This document shows positions 41,604 to 49,416 of a DNA stretch of 64,000 nt, in pieces. The stretch covers positions 62,001 to 126,000 of the forward strand of contig NZ_LMOD01000004.1 of assembly GCF_001423485.1 (NCBI RefSeq), read 5' to 3'. The stretch comes from Microbacterium sp. Leaf320. Lineage in GTDB: Bacteria > Actinomycetota > Actinomycetes > Actinomycetales > Microbacteriaceae. The translations under genes and the position numbers were made by a program. The first letter of the stretch is position 1. The number at the start of each line of letters is the position of its first letter. A model generated the notes under the pieces. The model was not told where the DNA came from. It made no database searches and saw nothing but the letters and a program-made list of their open reading frames with translations.

Positions 41604-42041
41604 ATGGCTGTTTCTGCTTTTGTCTTCGGACAGTTCCTGGATCACCTCGCCCAGAAGCGTATTGATCTGGATACGGACACGATCAAGGTTGCCCTGGCTA
41701 CGTCGTCGTGGACTCCGAACCAGGACACGAACGACTACTTCGATGACGTGACGAATCAGGTGACGGGCACGGGGTATACGGCTGGTGGTGCAACGCTGAC
41801 GGGTGTGACGTGGGCGTACACGGCTGGCACGAACACGTGGAAGTTTGACGCCGCGGACGTGTCGTGGCCGTCGTCGACAATCACTGCACGGTACGCGGTC
41901 ATCTATGTGGACACTGCGGGCGCGGCTTCCACTGACCCGCTGATCGCCTATGTCGACTTTGGTGCGGACGTCGCAACGACTGCTGGCACGTTCTCGATCG
42001 TGTGGGACGCGGCTGGAATCTTCACGGTAACGGTCGCTTAG
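41604..42041 (+). CDS. Probable virion surface protein (145 aa)
   Basis: GGAGG eight bases before ATG 41604. Beta-rich, with VFGQFLDHLAQKRIDLDTDT start and GGATLTGVTWAYTAGTNTWK core. This family commonly follows the holin in Microbacterium-type phages and is likely a fibre or head-fibre component. Its G/T-rich third codon positions match the flanking fibre genes. Confidence 0.65.
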   Translation: MAVSAFVFGQFLDHLAQKRIDLDTDTIKVALATSSWTPNQDTNDYFDDVTNQVTGTGYTAGGATLTGVTWAYTAGTNTWKFDAADVSWPSSTITARYAVIYVDTAGAASTDPLIAYVDFGADVATTAGTFSIVWDAAGIFTVTVA

Positions 42042-42045
42042 GCCG

Positions 42046-42162
42046 ATGGGGATTGACGCCTGGGTGACGTTGGGCGTGCCGTGGGCGGCTGACGAGCAGA
42101 TGCTTGGTGTCGGCCCCCTCGGTTCTATCCCTCTCGGAAGCCAGTCGACCACGAGGGAGTGA
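42046..42162 (+). CDS. Microprotein before tailspike (38 aa)
   Basis: Frame read directly from ATG 42046; sequence VTLGVPWAADEQMLGVGPLG is Gly-rich. No strong ribosome site. It ends four bases before the next ATG. Low certainty. Confidence 0.4.
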   Translation: MGIDAWVTLGVPWAADEQMLGVGPLGSIPLGSQSTTRE

Positions 42163-42165
42163 GTG

Positions 42166-43404
42166 ATGCCAAGGATTCGAGACACCGCCCTGCCCACCGC
42201 AGGGTCAACGAACTGGTACTCGCATTATGCGTCGATGGATGCGACGTTGCGGGGGATGGCTGCTGAGTCTTTCCGGCTGGATGACTACACGGGCACTGAT
42301 GATGAGAAGTTGACGGCTGCGATCGAGGATCAGCAGGCGGCAACGGATCGCAACATGCCGGTGATTGTGTTGCCGTCACGACCAATGACTTTCACGACCC
42401 CACGGGTGTTGTATTCGGGGTTGAAGATCATGGGGTCGGCTGAGTATTCAGGTCAGAAGAATCCGGACATTTCGGGTGGCTCGAGGTCTGGCCCTGAGTG
42501 CACGTTGGCGGGGTCGATCGGTTCGGGTACTTCGTCGTGGTGGCGTTCACCGGGCGGCGATGTGAACAACGTCCTGTTTGCGAACTTCCAGGTGCAGGGT
42601 TCTCAGGGCGCGTCGACACACCAGTTTCTGGACTATGCGGGTGGCGGGTCGATGTACCCGGCGAGCTTCCACAGCCTGTCGTTCAACTTCATGCGTGGCG
42701 TGTTCGGTCGCAGCGACCGGAAAGCGCTGATGACACAGGTCACGATGACTGGTGACTGGACGATCAACAACTGTTGGGACACACCCATCCACGTCGGCGG
42801 TTCTGACTTCAACATCTCCCCGTCCATGATGAACATCGGCGTCTCACAGTCTGCTGCTCAGACGGGTGACGTCAACCGGTACTTCCTGAAACTGGACACC
42901 GCTGAGGTGACGTTGGGGGAGAAGATCTACATCTCCGCGATGAACGGGTGGCGGGGTGTGCTCATCTCAGGCAACTCGTCTGTTGACTGGCATGGCGGGA
43001 TCATTGAGGGTTTCAAGCCGACACGCACGAACGGCCTGCTTGCTGGCCCTGGTCCCGGTTCGCTGGTGAAGATCACAGGCGGCTCGGTCAACTTTTTCGG
43101 TACGAAGATCGGGCAGGGGATGGATAACCCGGATGCGTCTGAGGGTGCCCTGATCGATATCAGTGGCGCGACGACCGGTGAGGCGACCACTGAGGTTGGG
43201 TTGCATGGTGTGCAGCTGTACGGGCGCAACCTGGGCGCGGTGGCCGCGATCCGTCACACGGGTGGTCGCCTGTATGCGACGGTGACACGGCGCACCTCGG
43301 AGACGAGTGTGTGGTCTGGTCGTCCACGGGTTGCGACGGCGGCTCTGCTCAACACTGGCGCGTATTCGTATGTGAACCCGGATCAGTCGCTGCGGGTTCT
43401 GTGA
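42166..43404 (+). CDS. Tailspike with beta-helix (pectate-lyase-like)
   Basis: 412 aa. N-terminal STNWYSHYASMDATLRG anchor, then YTGTDDEKLTAAIEDQQAAT and MPVIVLPSRPMTFTTPRVLY, the standard cap of right-handed beta-helix spikes, followed by many short Gly/Asn-rich turns (GGSVNFFGTKIGQGMD). Likely binds or degrades host surface polysaccharide. Its 3' end overlaps the convergent minus-strand gene by 22 bases. Confidence 0.8.
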   Translation: MPRIRDTALPTAGSTNWYSHYASMDATLRGMAAESFRLDDYTGTDDEKLTAAIEDQQAATDRNMPVIVLPSRPMTFTTPRVLYSGLKIMGSAEYSGQKNPDISGGSRSGPECTLAGSIGSGTSSWWRSPGGDVNNVLFANFQVQGSQGASTHQFLDYAGGGSMYPASFHSLSFNFMRGVFGRSDRKALMTQVTMTGDWTINNCWDTPIHVGGSDFNISPSMMNIGVSQSAAQTGDVNRYFLKLDTAEVTLGEKIYISAMNGWRGVLISGNSSVDWHGGIIEGFKPTRTNGLLAGPGPGSLVKITGGSVNFFGTKIGQGMDNPDASEGALIDISGATTGEATTEVGLHGVQLYGRNLGAVAAIRHTGGRLYATVTRRTSETSVWSGRPRVATAALLNTGAYSYVNPDQSLRVL

Positions 43405-43628
43405 TTCCCTTTCGCGTCGGCCTTCCACCGGCTGATGGTGTTGGTTGACATGCCCGTGAAATCAGCCAACACGCGAACCGATGAACGCGCAGACACCTCG
43501 ACGATCGTGTTGCGTAGGTTCTCGTCGGCCTCATCGCGTGCATCCATGGCTTTGAGGATTGCAAGCTCGTCGTGGCGGTTGAGGACACGTTTCGGGTTCG
43601 GCGACACGCGTTGAAGTGTAGCGGTCAT
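43383..43628 (-). CDS. HTH microprotein on minus strand (81 aa)
   Basis: The C-terminal half contains SARSSVRVLADFTGMSTNTI followed by SRWKADAKG, a compact helix-turn-helix. The N-terminal half is a charged helix. ATGA overlap with the upstream minus gene. Opposite strand to the late genes, so expressed separately, perhaps in the lysogen. Confidence 0.75.
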   Translation of the reverse strand: MTATLQRVSPNPKRVLNRHDELAILKAMDARDEADENLRNTIVEVSARSSVRVLADFTGMSTNTISRWKADAKGNHRTRSD

Positions 43629-43801
43629 GACGCTGCATCAGGGCCAACGTGCTTGCGATAGATCGCCAGCGCAACGCGGGCCTTCTCGAGCCAACGGCTC
43701 TTGACGATATCCGCTACGCCCCACCACTCGACGTTCGGATGATCCACGGCCAGCATTGCTTTCGCGGCTTCCTCAATCATTCCAGATTCTGTTTCGCTCA
43801 T
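43625..43801 (-). CDS. Acidic microprotein on minus strand (58 aa)
   Basis: First gene of the two-gene minus-strand operon. Sequence begins MSETESGMIEEAAKAMLAVD and contains HPNVEWWGVADIVK and a helical WLEKARVALAIYRKH. No family recognised, though similar short proteins sit in this place in other actinophages. No Shine-Dalgarno; the promoter arrangement implies a leaderless start. Confidence 0.65.
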   Translation of the reverse strand: MSETESGMIEEAAKAMLAVDHPNVEWWGVADIVKSRWLEKARVALAIYRKHVGPDAAS

Positions 43802-43807
43802 AGCAAC

Positions 43808-43836
43808 AGTTTAGGCTCCCGTGTCGACAATCGCAA
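43808..43836 (-). promoter_or_regulatory. Promoter for minus-strand operon, leaderless layout
   Basis: Minus strand: TTGCGA, 17-base spacer, TAAACT, then GTTGCT and the ATG of the 58-aa gene. Both hexamers are near the vegetative consensus and the six-base gap places +1 on the start codon. Confidence 0.65.
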
Positions 43837-43854
43837 CACTTGAGTGGAGGCCGG

Positions 43855-45423
43855 ATGACGCTCTCATATGTAGACCACGGCGGTGCAGTCGCGGTAACAA
43901 CATCAGCCGCACCCGCATACCCGGCCACCGTTCTCGCGAACGACATACTCGTCTACTACGTTGCATCCGATTCCGCGACAATGCCGTCCACGCTGTCTGG
44001 TTGGACTGCACTGGGTACTCCGGCGCGTGCGGGTGGGATCACGTCGATGGCGTTCCTGAGGATCGCTACTGGTGGCGAGTCGGGCACGGTCACTCTCACG
44101 GGTATCACGGGTGGTACTAAGGGGTGGGCTGACATCATCCGGTCGCGCTCCAACGTGTCCGGTGCGACGATCCTGTACGACATCCAGTACGGGTCAGACT
44201 CAACAGCCACGGCGACCACGTATCAGGCGGTCGGTGGTTCGTGGACTATCGCAACCGGTGACCTGCTGGTTGCGCCGTACTCGGGTCTCGCGGCCACGGG
44301 TTCGTTCTCCGCGTCGCCATCCGGTGTGTCGATCAGCCACACCACGGCCACGATCAGTTCGACGGCGGCGTTCGGTTCACGTACCGGCTCGAACACCATC
44401 GGTTACGGTGCCGCATACGCATCCGTCACCACTGGTGGAACTGGTGTGCCGACGATCAACGGAACGTTCACGGGTGCGAACGTTGGTGGTACGGGTGCGA
44501 TCGTACGTCTGCGCGAATCCGTGTCCACCCCTGCAACCGTCAATGCTGTTGTTGCGACGGTCACCATTGGGATGGTTGTTGCCGCACCGTCTACGTCACA
44601 GGCCGTGGATGGTGTTGTCGCTACGGTCACGCTGGTGGCATCTGCTCCTGTGGTTACTGCTTCCGCATCGGCAAGCGTCACTGCGGTTGTTGCTACGGGC
44701 ACCAGCCAGGGTCTTGCTCCGGTCGTCACTAGTTCGGCATCCGTGCAGGGTGTCATTGGGGTGGGCTCTGTCGCTGCACTCGCTCCTGTGGTTGCATCCG
44801 GTAGCCAGGCCACTGCACCTGCTGCATCGGTGAGCGTGACTGGGATTGCTCCTTCCGTGTCCGCTGGTGCCGTCGTGTCTGGCATCCGCGCACAGACGAA
44901 CGTGAGCGCACTGGCACCGGTCGTACAGGCTGGTGCATCAGGCATCGTCAATGCGCCAACCAGTGCCGTTACGATCACTGCTCGAGTCCCCGTCATCACG
45001 GCAGGGGCATCAGCAACAGTCACCGCGGTACGTGCACAAGCAACACTCACCACACCCGCACCACTCGTATCCGCGGGCGCACAAGTCCAAGCCGTACCCG
45101 CACAACTGCAACTGCTCGCACACGTCGTCCAGGTCGCGGCAGGATACGGCGCAACCATCCAGCCACCACCCGCAACCATGACCATCGGCGCCGGAACACC
45201 AGACATCATCGGCACACAAACCGCAGTCATGTACGCCGTCGCAGCAGCCATCATGGTCGCCGCAAACCCACCCGAAGTCACAGGTGGCAGCGGTGGTGGC
45301 GAACCATTCGAACGAGTGCTCACCCTCACCGCAACCGTCGAACCACTGACACTCGCCGGCGCAACGGAACAGTTCACGCTCGAGGCCACAGTGCCAGCAC
45401 TCACATTGGAGGCCACATGGTGA
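43855..45423 (+). CDS. Repeat-rich virion fibre or adhesin-like protein (522 aa)
   Basis: GGAGG four bases before ATG 43855. Residues 1-225 form a beta-rich Gly/Thr/Ser domain similar to phage fibre heads. Residues 226-490 are about ten units of 20-25 residues of type SVTAVVATGTSQGLAPVVT. Ends with a short linker and EPFERVLTLTATVEPLTLAG. Third-base usage swings from G/T to A/C near 45,000 inside the repeats, suggesting recombination. Probably a long fibre or decoration stalk. Confidence 0.7.
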   Translation: MTLSYVDHGGAVAVTTSAAPAYPATVLANDILVYYVASDSATMPSTLSGWTALGTPARAGGITSMAFLRIATGGESGTVTLTGITGGTKGWADIIRSRSNVSGATILYDIQYGSDSTATATTYQAVGGSWTIATGDLLVAPYSGLAATGSFSASPSGVSISHTTATISSTAAFGSRTGSNTIGYGAAYASVTTGGTGVPTINGTFTGANVGGTGAIVRLRESVSTPATVNAVVATVTIGMVVAAPSTSQAVDGVVATVTLVASAPVVTASASASVTAVVATGTSQGLAPVVTSSASVQGVIGVGSVAALAPVVASGSQATAPAASVSVTGIAPSVSAGAVVSGIRAQTNVSALAPVVQAGASGIVNAPTSAVTITARVPVITAGASATVTAVRAQATLTTPAPLVSAGAQVQAVPAQLQLLAHVVQVAAGYGATIQPPPATMTIGAGTPDIIGTQTAVMYAVAAAIMVAANPPEVTGGSGGGEPFERVLTLTATVEPLTLAGATEQFTLEATVPALTLEATW

Positions 45424-45716
45424 TCTCGATCAAACGAGGCGACAAGTTCCCGGTGACATTCACTGTGAACCACGACCTCGCCTCCGCAACAACCCGGCTC
45501 ATCGTCCGCCACCTCACCCGTGATGGTGTATTCGCACAACTCGCACACACCGTCACCGACGCGGCGACCGGGCAAGTCCGATACAACCTCGACGGCACAT
45601 GGGCGATCGGCAAACACTACATCGAGCTCGAAATCACACAAGCCGGTGAGATCCGCACAGCGCCATCAGTTGACCAGTTCGTGATCCGTATCGTCGAAGA
45701 CCTCGACACGCACTGA
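45417..45716 (+). CDS. Fibre-associated Ig-like protein, BppU-like (99 aa)
   Basis: TTGGAGG before ATG 45417. Begins ISIKRGDKFPVTFTVNHDLA and continues with strands and GQVRYNLDGTWAIGKHYIEL, like the N-terminal Ig-like domain of baseplate upper proteins. Overlaps the repeat protein by seven bases; last gene before a terminator. Confidence 0.7.
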   Translation: MVISIKRGDKFPVTFTVNHDLASATTRLIVRHLTRDGVFAQLAHTVTDAATGQVRYNLDGTWAIGKHYIELEITQAGEIRTAPSVDQFVIRIVEDLDTH

Positions 45717-45718
45717 AC

Positions 45719-45758
45719 AACGCCCCGCCATCGTCCACGAGACGGGGCGGGGCGTTTT
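45719..45758 (+). terminator. Rho-independent terminator ending late operon
   Basis: AACGCCCCGCC pairs perfectly with GGCGGGGCGTT around a 16-base loop, followed by TT. Confidence 0.85.
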
Positions 45759-45777
45759 GTCGTACCCCCAGAGGAAC

Positions 45778-46017
45778 ATGAATCCCATGACGCCCGCACA
45801 ACTACTCGCCTTCGAACGACAACACCCAGGCGCAACACCCACCAAACACGCACGCATCCGACACGAACTCGGCATCAGCGAAATCCGCTACTACGTACTC
45901 CTCGAACGCGCCGCAACATCCATCGACGGGATCGAAGCAGACCCCATCACTGCACGGATGGTCAGGGAACGGGTCGAAGCTCGCGCCGCGATCCGAGCTC
46001 GGAGGACTGCTGCTTGA
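45778..46017 (+). CDS. DUF3263-like DNA-binding protein
   Basis: 79 aa. LLAFERQHPG...RIRHELGISEIRYYVLLERA and a basic RMVRERVEARAAIRARR end follow DUF3263, a small HTH family otherwise on actinobacterial chromosomes, in which the SxxRYYxxL element is the hallmark. GAGG lies before ATG 45778. As the last gene before the tRNA-Phe junction it could be expressed in the lysogen. A phage origin is supported by its A/C-rich codons matching the genes just before it. Confidence 0.7.
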   Translation: MNPMTPAQLLAFERQHPGATPTKHARIRHELGISEIRYYVLLERAATSIDGIEADPITARMVRERVEARAAIRARRTAA

Positions 46018-46086
46018 GTCGTGAGTTGCCGTTTGCCGCGATGGGAGACACCCTCGGATACACTCGGCAGATCGGGCCCGTTTACG

Positions 46087-46124
46087 AAAAAGCCGCTTCC
46101 CCAGTAGAAGCCTAGGGAAGCGGC
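46087..46124 (-). terminator. Terminator after tRNA-Phe
   Basis: On the minus strand GCCGCTTCCC pairs with GGGAAGCGGC and is followed by TTTTT. It lies between the tRNA and the last phage gene; whether it is host or phage DNA marks the att boundary. Confidence 0.8.
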
Positions 46125-46126
46125 AG

Positions 46127-46199
46127 TGGCTCCGACCAGGATTGAACTGGTGACCTCACGATTTTCAGTCGTGCGCTCTACCAACTGAGCTACAGAGCC
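46127..46199 (-). tRNA. tRNA-Phe(GAA)
   Basis: Minus strand: acceptor GGCTCTG with CGGAGCC, anticodon loop CTGAAAA (GAA) in stem CACGA/TCGTG, T-arm CCAGTTCAATCCTGG. CCA not encoded. Its 3' end faces the prophage, making it the probable integration site. Confidence 0.95.
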
Positions 46200-46227
46200 A
46201 TGCGACCGGCTGAACCTGCCGCATCTA

Positions 46228-46257
46228 GACGAAAGGCCCTTCTCGAAGAAAAGGGCC
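46228..46257 (-). terminator. Hairpin between tRNA-Asp and tRNA-Phe
   Basis: On the minus strand GGCCCTT pairs with AAGGGCC around a nine-base loop, followed by TTTCGTC. It would end the Glu-Asp transcript, so tRNA-Phe may have its own promoter. Confidence 0.6.
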
Positions 46258-46269
46258 CGTCGCTTAGAG

Positions 46270-46343
46270 CGACCCTGACGGGACTTGAACCCGCGACCTC
46301 CGCCGTGACAGGGCGGCACGCTAACCAACTGCGCTACAGGGCC
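46270..46343 (-). tRNA. tRNA-Asp(GTC)
   Basis: Minus strand: acceptor GGCCCTG with CAGGGTC (one G-T), anticodon loop CTGTCAC (GTC) in stem CCGCC/GGCGG, T-arm GCGGGTTCAAGTCCCGT. CCA not encoded. Confidence 0.95.
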
Positions 46344-46372
46344 ATACTTGTTTTCAATTGTACCGGAAGGAG

Positions 46373-46445
46373 TGACCCCAACGGGATTCGAACCCGTGCT
46401 ACCGCCGTGAAAGGGCGGCGTCCTAGGCCGCTAAACGATGGGGCC
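46373..46445 (-). tRNA. tRNA-Glu(TTC)
   Basis: Minus strand: acceptor GGCCCCA with TGGGGTC (G-T closing variants), anticodon loop CTTTCAC (TTC) in stem CCGCC/GGCGG, T-arm ACGGGTTCGAATCCCGT. Order Glu-Asp-Phe in transcription direction is usual in actinobacteria. Confidence 0.95.
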
Positions 46446-46598
46446 GAAGTCTGTCCCGGAGGACTTCCTTGCCGACGCTCAAGCATAAGGGAAGATTCGA
46501 GCAAAACGCGAATCGAGGGCGAGCCTGCTGTCGCCCGGGCGTGTTCGGGGGGACGATGGAGTCGTATCACTGTGCCCTCGAACCCTGTCCGCTACCTG

Positions 46599-46626
46599 TT
46601 GCGGATGTGAAGGATGTTGTTAGTGT
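46599..46626 (+). promoter_or_regulatory. Promoter of secreted M23 peptidase gene
   Basis: TTGCGG, 16 bases, TAGTGT. It lies about 30 bases before the GTG start of the peptidase and after the divergent tRNA-Glu. The remaining 150 bases between tRNA-Glu and this promoter show no gene. Confidence 0.6.
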
Positions 46627-46656
46627 GGCATTTGTGAAACCGGCGGAAGGGGCCGT

Positions 46657-48030
46657 GTGAACGACAAGCACTCCTCGAAGGATGCTGCCTCGGCGGCATC
46701 CGACGATTGCGGCTGCGCGCCCACACCTGCAGAAAGCCGAGCATTCTGGAAGAACGGCTCGGTCACTCGTCGGAGTGCGCTCACGATGGGCGCACTCAGC
46801 GTCGTCGCGCTCAGCGCCTTCGGCGTCTCCTCCGGGGTGACCGCCGCATACGCGGCGACATACCCCAGCTGGGACGACGTGCAGCGTGCCATGGCGAACC
46901 AGTCCTCCAAGGCCGCCGAGGTCACGCGCATCGAGGGGCTCATCCAGTCGCTCACGCAGCGGGTCGCCGACGCTCAGGCGAAGGCACAGCTCGCAGGTGA
47001 GGAATACAACACCGCACAGCTGGCGTACTTCGACGCGATCGCCGTCGCCGAGGAGCTGCAGGCTCAGGCCGACGCGCAGGCCGTCGTCGCCGACGACGCG
47101 ACCAAGAAGGCCGCCCAGCTCGCCGCCCAGCTCTACCGCAACGGCGGCGACGACACCGCCCTCGAACTGTTCTTCGCCGGCTCCGCAGACAACGCCGACG
47201 AGCTGCTCTCGCGCCTCGGCTCGATGGACAAGGTCTACCAGTACAACCAGACGGTCCATGACAACGCGGTGGCTGCACGCAACTCCGCGCAATCGCTGAC
47301 CGATCAGGCCGTCGTCGCCCGCACCGAGCGCGACCGTCTGCAGCAGATCGCCGAGCAGAAGATGATTGAGGCGCAGGCCGCAGCGGATGCCGCTCAGGTC
47401 GCCCTCGACGAGCAGACGGCGAATCTCTCCACGATGCAGGCTCAGCTCGCAGCCCTCAAGGATGCGACGGCCACGACCGTCGCGGGCTACCAGGAGGGCG
47501 TGCGCGTCGCCGAAGAGCAGCGCAGGCAGCGCGAGGCAGCCGAGGCCGCAGCGGCCGCAGCCGGGAACAACGGCGGCGGCGGCGGAGGAGGCGGTGGGGG
47601 CACCGGAGGATCACCGGGAACCGGTGGGTGGGTACGCCCGCACGGTGGCCACCGCAGCGCCGGATACGGCTCGCGCCCCAAGCCCTGTGCGGCCTGCTCC
47701 GGCTACCACTACGGGGTCGACCTCGCCAACGGCTGCGGAGCGGCGATCTACGCGGCGAACTCTGGGACCGTCGACTACGCCGGCCCGCGAGGGAACTACG
47801 GCAACTACATCCGCATCCAGCACGGCGGTGGCGTCTCGTCGGGCTACGCCCACATCCGCGACGGCGGATTCGCCGTCCGCAACGGCGCTCGGGTGAGCTC
47901 CGGCCAGGTCATCGCCTATGCGGGCAACACCGGAGCATCCGTCGGGTGCCACCTGCACTTCGAGGTCTACCTCAACGGGGCGTACACGAACCCGATCACC
48001 TTCCTCGCCGACCGGGGCATCTCGGTCTGA
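46657..48030 (+). CDS. Secreted M23 peptidoglycan endopeptidase with coiled coil
   Basis: 457 aa, GTG after GGAAGGGG. Long N-terminus with SVTRRSALTMGALSVVALSA, a twin-arginine-like signal (RR within SVTRRS) and hydrophobic core ending AAYAA. Residues 70-300 form an EnvC/RipA-like coiled coil, then a poly-Gly linker, then M23: HYGVDLANGCG (zinc His, Asp), GYAHIRDGG, GCHLHFEVY. Probably cleaves cell-wall crosslinks at division. Host gene, distinct from the prophage endolysin. Confidence 0.9.
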   Translation: MNDKHSSKDAASAASDDCGCAPTPAESRAFWKNGSVTRRSALTMGALSVVALSAFGVSSGVTAAYAATYPSWDDVQRAMANQSSKAAEVTRIEGLIQSLTQRVADAQAKAQLAGEEYNTAQLAYFDAIAVAEELQAQADAQAVVADDATKKAAQLAAQLYRNGGDDTALELFFAGSADNADELLSRLGSMDKVYQYNQTVHDNAVAARNSAQSLTDQAVVARTERDRLQQIAEQKMIEAQAAADAAQVALDEQTANLSTMQAQLAALKDATATTVAGYQEGVRVAEEQRRQREAAEAAAAAAGNNGGGGGGGGGGTGGSPGTGGWVRPHGGHRSAGYGSRPKPCAACSGYHYGVDLANGCGAAIYAANSGTVDYAGPRGNYGNYIRIQHGGGVSSGYAHIRDGGFAVRNGARVSSGQVIAYAGNTGASVGCHLHFEVYLNGAYTNPITFLADRGISV

Positions 48031-48045
48031 GACGAGCGTCTGCGA

Positions 48046-48090
48046 CGAAGAAGACCCCCGGCCGCTGAGCGGAACCGGGGGTCTTCTTCG
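48046..48090. terminator. Bidirectional terminator
   Basis: Sixteen-base perfect stem CGAAGAAGACCCCCGG/CCGGGGGTCTTCTTCG with a 13-base loop. T-rich on both strands, between the convergent peptidase and ppa genes. Confidence 0.9.
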
Positions 48091-48102
48091 TGAAGCCTGG
48101 GA

Positions 48103-48594
48103 TCAGTGACCCTGCTCGCCGAAACGGACGATCGCCTCGTCGAGGATGCGCTGCGCTTCTGCGGCGTCGCCCCACTCGTCGACCTTGACCCACTTGTTGG
48201 GCTCGAGGTCCTTGTAGTGCTCGAAGAAGTGCGCGATCTCCTTCTTCGTGTACTCGGCGATGTCGTCGATGTCCTGGATGTGCGCCCAGCGGGGGTCCTT
48301 CGAGAGCACGGCGACGAGCTTGTCGTCTCCGCCGGCCTCGTCGCTCATCTTGAGCACGGCGACGGGACGCACCTCGACGACGACGCCCGGGTAGATGGCG
48401 TGGTCGAGGAGCACGAGCACGTCGAGCGGGTCGCCGTCCTCGCCGAGGGTGTTGTCGAAGTAGCCGTAGTCGGCCGGGTACCCGAAGGTCGTGTAGAGCA
48501 CGCGGTCGAGGTGCACTCGTCCGGTCTCGTGGTCGACCTCGTACTTCACGCGGCTGCCGCGCGGGATCTCGATGACGGCGTCGTGTGCGCCCAT
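48103..48594 (-). CDS. ppa: Inorganic pyrophosphatase (family I)
   Basis: 163 aa from MGAHDAVIEIPRGSRVKYE; this ATG has GAGGAG before it, and a longer upstream frame is rejected. Active-site elements KYEVDHETG, YPADYGYFDNT, GDPLDVLVL (metal-binding Asp) and KDPRW are all present. Hydrolyses PPi, pulling biosynthetic reactions. Convergent with the peptidase gene. Confidence 0.95.
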   Translation of the reverse strand: MGAHDAVIEIPRGSRVKYEVDHETGRVHLDRVLYTTFGYPADYGYFDNTLGEDGDPLDVLVLLDHAIYPGVVVEVRPVAVLKMSDEAGGDDKLVAVLSKDPRWAHIQDIDDIAEYTKKEIAHFFEHYKDLEPNKWVKVDEWGDAAEAQRILDEAIVRFGEQGH

Positions 48595-48685
48595 GCGTGT
48601 GCTCCTCAGAAAAGACGGTTGGATGCCGCGCACTAGCCTACCCGCGGGCGGCCCAGCGCCTCTGACGTGTTCCGCAGCGAGACGG

Positions 48686-49339
48686 TCAGCCCGCCGCGCG
48701 GCGGCGCAGTGCGACGCGGTCCAGCAGCTTCGTCACGACGCCGCTGAGCAGCAGGACGAGGAGCCCCGCATACCCGTAGGGCTGGACGAACACCGCGATC
48801 GCCAGGGCGATGAGAAAAAGGATGATGGCGGCGAGATCGCCGATGACCCCCGCCCGCAGCGTCTCGACCGGGGTGGTGGTGAAGTCGGGGTGGCGAAGCA
48901 GATAGAGCCATCCGGCGAGCGTCGTGACCTGCGTGAGGATCAGGGTGCCGATGTAGACCACCGGCTGCAGCAGGTCGGTGTCCATCTGACCGATCATCGC
49001 GGTCGGCACTGGCAGCCAGACGATGGTCGCCATCCACGCGATGTTGATCCACAGCAGCGGGCTCGTGATCCACTCCACGTCGCGGTACTGGCGGTGATGT
49101 CCCATCCAGAACGTCGCGATGAGGACGAAGCTGAGCCCGAAGCTCAGCAGCTGGCCGGAGTGCTCGTCGAAGAACTCCGCGGTGCTCAGCCTGTTCGAGG
49201 CGGCATCCGACACCGACTCCATGAGCGGCAGGATCAGCAGCGTCATCGCGATCGCCACCACCGCATCGACGAACGCCTTGAACCGCTCGGTCCGGAACCG
49301 CACTGTGTGTTCTCTCATGTCGTCAGGGTGTTCTGCCAC
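48686..49339 (-). CDS. TMEM175-like potassium channel protein (DUF1211)
   Basis: 217 aa with about six membrane helices. The first reads RFKAFVDAVVAIAMTLLILP, matching the TMEM175 signature except that FSD is FVD here. WMGHHRQYRDVEWI and a second half with VYIGTLILTQVTTLAGWLYL follow. The GTG at 49339 is chosen since TAACCT lies six bases before it (leaderless layout); ATG 49318 is an alternative. Bacterial TMEM175 proteins form tetrameric potassium leak channels. Confidence 0.8.
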   Translation of the reverse strand: MAEHPDDMREHTVRFRTERFKAFVDAVVAIAMTLLILPLMESVSDAASNRLSTAEFFDEHSGQLLSFGLSFVLIATFWMGHHRQYRDVEWITSPLLWINIAWMATIVWLPVPTAMIGQMDTDLLQPVVYIGTLILTQVTTLAGWLYLLRHPDFTTTPVETLRAGVIGDLAAIILFLIALAIAVFVQPYGYAGLLVLLLSGVVTKLLDRVALRRRAAG

Positions 49340-49416
49340 GGCGTCAGGTTAGGACCACGCGCGTGCTCAGCGCGACCACCGCACGGCGATCCTTCGTCGT
49401 GATCTACCGTGGAGCT

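Larger units (their letters stand above)
1..46086. mobile_element. Siphophage-type prophage (left end outside window)
   Basis: Continuous phage gene content runs from the first base to the last phage gene ending at 46017, in early-replication-terminase-head-tail-lysis order. The right side meets the 3' end of a host tRNA-Phe, a favoured integration target. No integrase, excisionase or CI-like repressor is visible, so the left end, which should carry them, is outside the window. The exact right boundary between 46018 and 46127 is inferred; the second att copy cannot be seen. Confidence 0.9.

Noticed and set aside
46447..46598. A riboswitch before the secreted M23 peptidase
   Set aside because: Cell-wall hydrolase genes in actinobacteria may carry c-di-AMP riboswitches, but the conserved core sequences are not visible here.
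48106..48636. Plus-strand 176-codon frame across ppa
   Set aside because: Exact antisense of a recognised pyrophosphatase; Val/Leu/Glu-rich noise.
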